DNA from: SZUA-320 sp041612035
GTDB lineage: Bacteria > Gemmatimonadota > Gemmatimonadetes > Gemmatimonadales > GWC2-71-9
Reading direction: 5' to 3'
Assembly: GCA_041612035.1 (NCBI GenBank)
Contig: JBFILX010000169.1
Span: 1-5,252, forward strand
DNA: 5,252 nucleotides
Shown one piece after another: positions 1 to 4,221 of the stretch; position 1 is the first letter of the stretch, and each line of letters opens with the position of its first letter. Under the pieces are notes generated by a model. It made no database searches. It saw nothing but the letters and a program-made list of their open reading frames with translations, and was not told where the DNA came from. The translations under genes were made by a program, and so were the position numbers.

Positions 1-1122
1 CTGGCGATCGCCATGGGCGCGTCGGTCGCGGTGCTCATGGTCCGCGCGATCGAGGCGCCCCTGCAGGAGCTGATCGCGGCCGCCCGCCGGTTCGGCGAGG
101 GCGACCTCCGCCCCATCCGCGTCGCCAGCATGCCGGTCGAACTCGATGCCCTCGCCCAGGCCATGGGCGCCATGGGTGGCCGGCTGCGGACGGTGATCGA
201 CGCCACGGTGCGGGAGGCGCGCTCCATCAGCGCCAGCGCCGGCGATCTCTCGGCGATGAGCGAGGAACTGGCCGCCAGCAGTCACGAGATCGTCAAGGCC
301 ATCGCCCAGGTCACCGCCGGCGCCGAGCAGCAGGTGCGCGAGGTGCGCGAGGGGGACGCCCTCCTGGGCAAGCTGCGGGACGCCACCGCCCAGGACCTCA
401 CCGCCACCGAGCGGGTGGCCGCGCTGGGCGAAGCCACGCGGACCCTGGCGAGCCGTCACGGCACCGACCTGTCCACCGCAGGGGAGGCGGTCGCCGCGCT
501 CCGTGAGGACATCCGGCTGGCCACCGGCCACACCCGGGCCCTGGTCCGTCAGGTCGAGGCGGTGGGTCGGGTCATCGACGCGGCCCAGCAGATCGCGTCC
601 CAGAGCGAGGTCCTCGCCCTCAATGCGGCGGTGGAGGCTGCGCGCGGCGGGAGCGCGGGCGGAGGCGGCTTCGGCGCGGTCGCCGACCAGACCCGGCGCC
701 TCACCGAGCAGAGCCGCAGCGCGGCCACCCAGGTGTCGGAGGTGCTGCAGGGGTTCGACACCCGGCTCCAGGAGGTGCTCGGGAACCTGCAGTCCGCCGC
801 GGTCCGGGTCGCGGAGGCCGACGCGACCACCCGGCGCAGCGCCCTCGCGCTGGAGGAGATCGGGCGCCTGGTCGACGCGATGCGCGACATCGCCGCGCGG
901 GTCGCCCGGTCCGCCGAGGACAGCCGTCGGGTCAGCACCCGCTCGTCCGAGCTGCGGACCCACCTGGAGCACATCGCGCAGGAGAACGTGATGGCGGGGG
1001 AGGCGGTGACCGCCGCCGCCACCGAGCAGAGCGAGGCCACCGACGACATCGCCACCAGCGCGGCGCGGCTCCTCGAAGCGTCGGAGCGGCTGACCGCCCT
1101 GGTGGCGGGTTTCCGGACCTGA
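1..1122 (+). CDS. Methyl-accepting chemotaxis protein, 3' part (HAMP + signalling domain), 5' end outside window
   Basis: Chemoreceptor signalling protein of the inner membrane, which in this family passes ligand signals to CheA/CheW. The reading frame is open from base 1, so the true start and sensor domain lie upstream; the ATG at 13 is inside a hydrophobic stretch (LAIAMGASVAVLMV) that reads as the last transmembrane helix. Numbering from that ATG, residues 11-60 form a HAMP domain (RAIEAPLQEL with conserved Pro16; GEGDL at 28-32). An Ala/Glu-rich coiled coil follows to residue 369. SEELAASSHE (83-92) resembles a methylation segment. The hairpin region is at 194-234 (IASQSEVLALNAAVEAAR, then GGSAGGGGFGAVAD). 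About 150 residues lie on each side of the tip, a balanced antiparallel bundle. The tip departs from the family consensus (see findings). No CheR-docking pentapeptide is seen at the C-terminus (LVAGFRT). The stop TGA is 7 bases from the end of the convergent gene. The family call is secure; ligand and chemotaxis role are unknown. Confidence 0.93.
   Translation: MAIAMGASVAVLMVRAIEAPLQELIAAARRFGEGDLRPIRVASMPVELDALAQAMGAMGGRLRTVIDATVREARSISASAGDLSAMSEELAASSHEIVKAIAQVTAGAEQQVREVREGDALLGKLRDATAQDLTATERVAALGEATRTLASRHGTDLSTAGEAVAALREDIRLATGHTRALVRQVEAVGRVIDAAQQIASQSEVLALNAAVEAARGGSAGGGGFGAVADQTRRLTEQSRSAATQVSEVLQGFDTRLQEVLGNLQSAAVRVAEADATTRRSALALEEIGRLVDAMRDIAARVARSAEDSRRVSTRSSELRTHLEHIAQENVMAGEAVTAAATEQSEATDDIATSAARLLEASERLTALVAGFRT
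334..351 (+). repeat. Two tandem copies of a 9-base unit inside the chemoreceptor gene
   Basis: GTGCGCGAG occurs twice in direct succession and encodes VREVRE (residues 108-113 counted from the ATG at base 13) in the N-terminal coiled coil. It is in frame. A unit of three codons does not match a seven-residue heptad, so copy-number change would shift the coiled-coil register. Chance is quite possible in such biased DNA. Confidence 0.5.
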
Positions 1123-1129
1123 GGCCCGG

Positions 1130-1609
1130 CTACTTCTTCTTCTTCGCGGCGGTCTTGCGGGGGGCGGCCTTCCGGGCCGCCTTCTTGGCCACCTTCTTGG
1201 CCCCCTTCTTCGCGGCCTTCTTCGCCGGCGCCTTCGCCGTCTTCCTCACCGGCTTGGCCGCGGGCTTCTTCGCAACGGACTTGGCCGCCGGCTTCTTCGC
1301 GACGGACTTGGCCTCGGCCTTCCTGGCGGGCGGCGCGGTCCGGGGAGCGACCTTCCGCTCGGGGGGCCGCCAGCCCACCGCCTCCCGCGCCTCCGCGATG
1401 ATCTGCTCGCTCTCGTCCGCCGCCAGCAGGTTGCGCCGCACCGCGTAGCGCATCACCTCCTCGGCGTGGGCGAGGTCGAATTCGCCCTTCTTGATCCCGG
1501 CCCGGATCAGCCCGATGAAGGCGTCCGCCACCGGGCTCCGCAGCACCTGGGCGATGCCGGGGAGGGTCTCCATCAGACTCGAGATCTGTGATCCGGACAG
1601 GTCGGTCAC
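1130..1609 (-). CDS. Histone-H1-like basic protein with an unrecognised N-terminal helical domain
   Basis: Probable cytoplasmic, nucleic-acid-binding protein of 159 residues. Residues 1-80 form a mixed-charge, mostly helical domain (for example GEFDLAHAEEVMRYAVRR at 42-59 and ADESEQIIAEAREAVG at 64-79) that I cannot assign to a family. Residues 81-159 are a Lys/Ala/Pro tail with about 25 lysines, built from AKK, AAK and KKPAAK motifs and ending in KKKK. This resembles the C-terminal tails of eukaryotic H1 and of bacterial H1-like proteins such as Hc1 and AlgP. SVAKKPAAK is repeated twice in tandem (102-110 and 111-119). The start is GTG at 1609, chosen because GGAGG lies 10 bases upstream; the in-frame ATG at 1573 has no such site and would remove 12 residues. 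The gene follows the barrel gene on the same strand after a 93-base gap with its own promoter-like sequence. DNA condensation is inferred from tail composition only; RNA or polyphosphate binding are alternatives. Confidence 0.85.
   Translation of the reverse strand: MTDLSGSQISSLMETLPGIAQVLRSPVADAFIGLIRAGIKKGEFDLAHAEEVMRYAVRRNLLAADESEQIIAEAREAVGWRPPERKVAPRTAPPARKAEAKSVAKKPAAKSVAKKPAAKPVRKTAKAPAKKAAKKGAKKVAKKAARKAAPRKTAAKKKK
1163..1181 (+). terminator. Possible terminator hairpin for the chemoreceptor transcript, embedded in the convergent gene
   Basis: GGCGGCC (1163-1169), a five-base loop TTCCG and GGCCGCC (1175-1181) form a perfect 7-bp GC stem, followed on the plus strand by TTCTT. It starts 41 bases after the chemoreceptor stop. 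It lies within the codons for the Lys/Ala tail of the opposite gene, so it could simply be a by-product of GCC/AAG codon runs. The T-tract is short and broken, so termination efficiency is uncertain. Confidence 0.3.
1263..1316 (-). repeat. 27-base tandem repeat in the basic tail of the H1-like gene
   Basis: Two adjacent 27-base units (1263-1289 and 1290-1316) differ at only a few bases, including one A/G change in the middle and the final codon. The repeat keeps frame; it encodes most of the duplicated SVAKKPAAK segment and part of the preceding residues. Near-identity at the DNA level, beyond what the protein repeat requires, points to a recent slippage or unequal-recombination duplication. 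Tail length may therefore vary between strains. Confidence 0.75.
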
Positions 1610-1619
1610 CGGGGGGTCG

Positions 1620-1624
1620 CCTCC
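1620..1624 (-). promoter_or_regulatory. Shine-Dalgarno sequence of the H1-like gene
   Basis: The minus strand reads GGAGG ending 10 bases before the GTG start at 1609. The spacing is slightly long but usable. It is the main reason for choosing GTG over the downstream ATG at 1573. Confidence 0.6.
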
Positions 1625-1629
1625 GTGCA

Positions 1630-1649
1630 GCCGGCGGGAAAAGGCCGGC
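1630..1649 (-). repeat. GCCGGC / GCCGGC repeat pair in the leader of the H1-like gene
   Basis: Two copies of the palindromic hexamer GCCGGC (1630-1635 and 1644-1649) are separated by 8 bases. Because each copy is itself palindromic, the pair can act as a direct repeat or fold into a 6-bp stem with an 8-base loop (CTTTTCCC on the minus strand). It lies between the putative -10 box and the Shine-Dalgarno sequence, so it would be in the leader RNA or be a protein-binding site. No T-run follows it, which argues against an intrinsic terminator for the upstream operon. Confidence 0.4.
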
Positions 1650-1651
1650 GC

Positions 1652-1680
1652 AACGTACCATCCGGCCCCGGCCGGGTCAA
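1652..1680 (-). promoter_or_regulatory. Candidate sigma-70-type promoter for the H1-like gene
   Basis: On the minus strand TTGACC (1680-1675) is separated by exactly 17 bases from TACGTT (1657-1652). The first box matches the -35 consensus at 5 of 6 positions. The second matches TATAAT at 3 of 6 and fits TANNNT. Transcription would start near 1645, giving a leader of about 36 bases that carries the GCCGGC pair and GGAGG. The fit in position is good, but the match is by eye only. Confidence 0.4.
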
Positions 1681-1686
1681 GAAATC

Positions 1687-1698
1687 GCGCCGGGGCGC
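1687..1698 (-). terminator. Weak hairpin after the barrel gene
   Basis: Four bases after the barrel stop, the minus strand reads GCGC, loop CCCG, GCGC, then GATTTCTT. The 4-bp stem followed by a T-rich stretch could be a weak intrinsic terminator for the lipoprotein-barrel operon. It is too short to be convincing, so read-through into the H1-like gene is possible. Confidence 0.2.
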
Positions 1699-1702
1699 CG
1701 GG

Positions 1703-2812
1703 TCAGAACGACTCCCGAACAAAGACCGAGAACCCGAACCCCCGGATCGGGTGCCCGATGCCGGGCGGCGGCTCGACCAGTCGCCCCAGGTCGAGGCGCA
1801 GGGCGGGCACCACCGAGGTGCGGGACGAGATCCGGATCCGGAGGGCCGAGGCGAACTCCACCAGGAACCCGCTGCCCTCCTCGGGAGAGGAGAGACGGGT
1901 CTCCACCCGGGGCTCCCAGGTGAACCGGGGCGAGAAGGCGGTGCTGGCCATCACCCCGGCGGCCAGGACGTTCTCGCGGTTCCCGGTCCCGGTCCCGGCG
2001 GAGTCGCCCGCCAGCCGGAGGAAGTCCCAGAGGTAGCCCACCACGGTGGTGCCTCCCACCAGGGTGGCGTAGCTCACCTCGCCGATCCAGCGGGTGCCGG
2101 GCCGGTAGATGCCGGTGGCGCCGCTGCCCGCGGCGAACTCGTCGTCCCGGAAGGTGCTCATGGTGAGGCCGAAGGCCAGGCGCGCGTCGCCCAGCAGTCG
2201 GTCGGCCCCCGCCCGCACGCGGGTCTCGAGCCCGGCCCGGTAGGTGAACCCGCCGTCGCTCTCCACGAAGGGGGTGAACTCGTCGGAGACCCGGAGGCTC
2301 GCCCCCAGGCCCAGGTTCCACTCCCCCTGGGAGAAGGCGACCGCCGCCCCCCCGGTGAGCGAGGCCCCGCTGCCGTAGGCGTTGACCGGAAAGGCCAGGA
2401 AGCTGGAGGAGGCGGCCGCCAGCACGGAGTACTCCGACGTGGTGAGCCGCGAGGCGCCGGTGGGCAGGTTGGCGACCGCGGTGAGCACCACCGCGTCCTG
2501 CCCCAGGGTATAGGCCGCCCGGAGCTGGGTGTCGGTCAGCCCCGTCACCGACAGGGTGGAGCGGTCGCGCCGCTCGAACCGGGTGGTGGCGAGGTAGGTC
2601 CCCACGTCGAACACGAACGCCCCGTGCGGCATCGCCGCCGCGATCGGCACCGCGAACTGGCTCAGCGAGCGCACCCCGAAGTTCTCGCCGAACCGGTAGG
2701 TGAGTCCCTGGACGCCGCTGGTGACGGCCGGCCGCGTCAGCCGCTGGGCCGCGGAGGGGGCGTCCAGCGCGATGAGCAGCAGGAACGCCATGCCCAGTCC
2801 GCGGACGGTCAT
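1703..2812 (-). CDS. Predicted outer-membrane beta-barrel protein (second gene of the lipoprotein-barrel operon)
   Basis: 369-residue secreted protein of unknown function, probably an integral outer-membrane barrel. Residues 1-22 form a signal peptide (short basic start, hydrophobic MAFLLLIAL, then DAPSAA with likely cleavage after Ala22). The mature part is rich in alternating polar/hydrophobic strands, for example WNLGLGASLRV (165-175), FTYRAGLETRVRAG (189-202) and FLVEFASALRIRI (316-328). These are separated by Gly/Asp/Ser turns. It ends in FGFSVFVRESF, and a C-terminal Phe on an amphipathic last strand is the usual BAM recognition signal. Thr/Gly-rich residues 271-278 look like a surface loop. 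The ATG at 2812 overlaps the stop of the lipoprotein gene (ATGA) and has no Shine-Dalgarno sequence, which suggests translation coupled to that gene. ATG at codon 8 is an alternative start but would shorten the basic end of the signal. I recognise no porin or receptor family; strand number and cargo cannot be read from the sequence. Confidence 0.85.
   Translation of the reverse strand: MTVRGLGMAFLLLIALDAPSAAQRLTRPAVTSGVQGLTYRFGENFGVRSLSQFAVPIAAAMPHGAFVFDVGTYLATTRFERRDRSTLSVTGLTDTQLRAAYTLGQDAVVLTAVANLPTGASRLTTSEYSVLAAASSSFLAFPVNAYGSGASLTGGAAVAFSQGEWNLGLGASLRVSDEFTPFVESDGGFTYRAGLETRVRAGADRLLGDARLAFGLTMSTFRDDEFAAGSGATGIYRPGTRWIGEVSYATLVGGTTVVGYLWDFLRLAGDSAGTGTGNRENVLAAGVMASTAFSPRFTWEPRVETRLSSPEEGSGFLVEFASALRIRISSRTSVVPALRLDLGRLVEPPPGIGHPIRGFGFSVFVRESF
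1982..1999. repeat. Three-copy hexanucleotide repeat in a predicted barrel loop
   Basis: CCCGGT, CCCGGT, CCCGGC in succession on the plus strand encode the Gly/Thr-rich residues of the AGTGTGN segment (about 272-278) of the barrel protein. A six-base unit changes loop length by two residues without breaking frame. With only three units this may be chance. Confidence 0.45.
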
Positions 2813-4122
2813 GGACGCGGAATGACGATGATGACGTCGCCGATGATGGCGATCCGGCTGGGGTTGTCCTGCCCGAGCACCTCGGGGAGTCGCGGGGTTC
2901 GCACGGGGGAGCGGCCCCGCAGGTCGAGTTCCGCGCCCAGGCTGGGGGCGAGCACCCGCAGGGCGGAGCCGAGGGATGCGGCGCGGCCCGCGTCGCTGTT
3001 GGCCGGGCTGGCCGGGTCGGCCACCCGGGCCAGCGCGTCCGGGGTCGAGCGGGCGGCACCCAGCAGGAAGAGGTTGGCCGCGCCCAGCTGGCGGGCCGCG
3101 CCGAAGGCCGGGTCCCGGCCGGCGGCCAGGGTGAAGAGCCCGCCCGCCGTCGGGTAGTCACCCCGGTCCTGGGCCGACAGCCCCTCGCTGAAGGCCAGGA
3201 AGGCCTGGAGGTCCTGGGTCGGCCGCTCGTTCACCGCGCGCCGCTCCGCCGGTGTCATGGGCACGCCGAGCTGATCCACCAGGTCGAGCACCAGGCTCTT
3301 CTGCATGGCGAACAGCCGCTCGACGCCGTCGTGGGCCCGGCCGCTCGCCTCGCGGGCCGCGTCGCGGGTGCGGTACACGCTGGTCTCGAGCTGCACCCCC
3401 TCCGGCGTCTCCCGCACCACCCCGGCCACCACCCAGGCGGCGCGCAGCAGGCGGCCCGACCGTACCGCGGTGGCGGAATCGATGCGCCCCGCGTCGGTGA
3501 GGGCCAGCTCGTCGAGCAGGGCCTGCACCCGCTCGCGCTCCACCAGGGTCAGGCTCGCGATCTTGCCGAGGTCGGTGAGGATCAGCTGCGGCAAGCCGCG
3601 GCCCAGGGGCTCCAGCCGCCGGTTGTCGCCCACGAAGCTCCAGGGCAGCACGGCGATGGACCGGGGCAGCGGCGGGAGCGACGACAGTTCCGCCTCGCGG
3701 GCCACCGCGGCCCGGGCCTCGGTCGCGAGCCGGGTCCGGCCCAGCGCGGCCAGCCGGCGCTCCAGTTCCTCCCGCTGGGCCGACCCGCGGGCCAGTCCCC
3801 GGGCGGTCCGGTAGCTGGTCTCCGCCTCGTCGAACCGCGACAGGCCTTCGTGGGCCAGCCCGAGGTAGACCGCCGTGCTGAACGCCGGGCGGAGCCCCAG
3901 GGACGCCGTGAGCACATCGCGCGCGCGGAGGTACTCGCCCGCCTGGTAGAACCGGATCCCGATCCGGGTGAGCGCGTCGGGGTCGTCGGCGAACCGCTCG
4001 GCGTTGGCCTCCAGGGCGGCGCGTTCCTCCGGCGTCACCGCGGGCGCGCGCAGGCCCCCGCTGCAGGCGGCGACCGGCAGGAGGACGAGGAGGAGGGCGG
4101 CGAACGGGTGGCGATGCGGCAT
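2809..4122 (-). CDS. TPR lipoprotein with a CsgG/TolB-N-like domain (first gene of the lipoprotein-barrel operon)
   Basis: 437-residue envelope lipoprotein. Residues 1-20 form a lipoprotein signal peptide (PHRH, hydrophobic ALLLVLLP, lipobox VAAC with acylated Cys20). Ser21 follows Cys20, so there is no Asp retention signal and outer-membrane sorting is expected by the E. coli rule. Residues 46-80 and 82-115 are two TPR-like repeats (AGEYLRARDVLTASLGLRP; YLGLAHEGLSRFDEAETSYR). Residues 154-290 resemble the CsgG/FlgO/TolB N-terminal fold: SIAVLPWSF, LGRGLPQLILTDLGKI, LTLVERERVQALLDEL, then WVVAGVVRETPEGVQLETSVY. Residues 305-340 form a third TPR-like repeat, and the protein ends in a hydrophobic strand (IAIIGDVIIVIPRP). 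The ATG at 4122 is chosen because it places a normal signal peptide at the N-terminus, with GGAG 11 bases upstream. The open frame continues far upstream but only as antisense of the MFS gene. Whether it forms a CsgG-type pore or is a periplasmic adaptor is not decided by the sequence. Confidence 0.88.
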   Translation of the reverse strand: MPHRHPFAALLLVLLPVAACSGGLRAPAVTPEERAALEANAERFADDPDALTRIGIRFYQAGEYLRARDVLTASLGLRPAFSTAVYLGLAHEGLSRFDEAETSYRTARGLARGSAQREELERRLAALGRTRLATEARAAVAREAELSSLPPLPRSIAVLPWSFVGDNRRLEPLGRGLPQLILTDLGKIASLTLVERERVQALLDELALTDAGRIDSATAVRSGRLLRAAWVVAGVVRETPEGVQLETSVYRTRDAAREASGRAHDGVERLFAMQKSLVLDLVDQLGVPMTPAERRAVNERPTQDLQAFLAFSEGLSAQDRGDYPTAGGLFTLAAGRDPAFGAARQLGAANLFLLGAARSTPDALARVADPASPANSDAGRAASLGSALRVLAPSLGAELDLRGRSPVRTPRLPEVLGQDNPSRIAIIGDVIIVIPRP

Positions 4123-4133
4123 AGGCGTTGAAT

Positions 4134-4137
4134 CTCC
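4134..4137 (-). promoter_or_regulatory. Shine-Dalgarno-like GGAG of the lipoprotein gene
   Basis: The minus strand reads CCGGAGATT, with GGAG ending 11 bases before the ATG at 4122. The spacing is long, so the site is moderate; it supports the start already set by the signal peptide. Confidence 0.45.
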
Positions 4138-4142
4138 GGGGC

Positions 4143-4172
4143 AATCTACGAGCCGGGCCCCGACCGAGGCAA
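4143..4172 (-). promoter_or_regulatory. Candidate promoter of the lipoprotein-barrel operon
   Basis: On the minus strand TTGCCT (4172-4167) and TAGATT (4148-4143) are 18 bases apart; each matches the sigma-70 consensus at 4 of 6 positions. The -10 box ends 20 bases before the ATG, so the leader would be only about 13-15 bases and transcription would start at or inside the GGAG motif. That conflict lowers confidence. A start slightly further upstream from an unseen promoter is possible. Confidence 0.3.
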
Positions 4173-4183
4173 CGCGGCCCGCC

Positions 4184-4212
4184 CTGACCGGCACCCCGGT
4201 GTCCCTTACCTT
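4184..4212 (+). promoter_or_regulatory. Candidate promoter of the MFS gene, placed for a leaderless transcript
   Basis: CTGACC (4184-4189) and TACCTT (4207-4212) are 17 bases apart; the first matches TTGACA at 4 of 6 positions and the second fits TANNNT. Only 9 bases separate the -10 box from the ATG at 4222, so transcription would begin at or within a few bases of the start codon. No Shine-Dalgarno sequence lies in those bases, which agrees with leaderless translation. Confidence 0.4.
4187..4200. repeat. Small inverted repeat between the -35 and -10 boxes of the MFS gene
   Basis: ACCGG, spacer CACC, CCGGT is a perfect 5-bp inverted repeat lying almost wholly in the promoter spacer. Its position would suit a repressor operator, which is common for efflux pumps. 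The arms are short and GC-only palindromes are frequent in this DNA, and no regulator gene is present in the window. Confidence 0.2.
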
Positions 4213-4221
4213 TCCGCCCCG

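Noticed and set aside
1130..1320. Possible CRISPR-like or satellite array, from the many CTTCTT and GCC repeats
   Set aside because: The repeats are short, irregular and in frame with Lys/Ala codons; there are no regular repeats separated by unique spacers.
1155..1448. 97-codon plus-strand frame with a Phe/Ala-rich hydrophobic stretch that resembles a small membrane protein
   Set aside because: FFA and FLA runs are the exact complement of the AAG-AAG-GCC codons of the Lys/Ala tail, with no ribosome site or family match. The hydrophobicity is a by-product.
549..1661. 370-codon minus-strand open frame spanning the chemoreceptor tip and the H1-like gene
   Set aside because: It is in another frame of the H1-like gene and antisense to conserved MCP sequence. 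Its product is repetitive Glu/Gly/Arg sequence produced by frameshifted AAG/GCC codons.
1662..1675. CCGGCC-CC-GGCCGG inverted repeat as a terminator
   Set aside because: The two-base spacer leaves only a 4-bp usable stem. No T-tract follows on either strand, and it overlaps the better-supported promoter spacer of the H1-like gene.
1625..3157. 510-codon plus-strand open frame across the barrel gene and part of the lipoprotein gene
   Set aside because: Its product is Gly/Arg/Pro-rich with no fold-like pattern. The opposite strand has a signal peptide, strand pattern and C-terminal Phe, so this is a GC-driven shadow.
2809..4122. Naming the lipoprotein as curli secretion channel CsgG
   Set aside because: It has TPRs on both sides, is much longer than CsgG, and no curli subunit or CsgE/CsgF gene is nearby. 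Only the central domain is similar in type.
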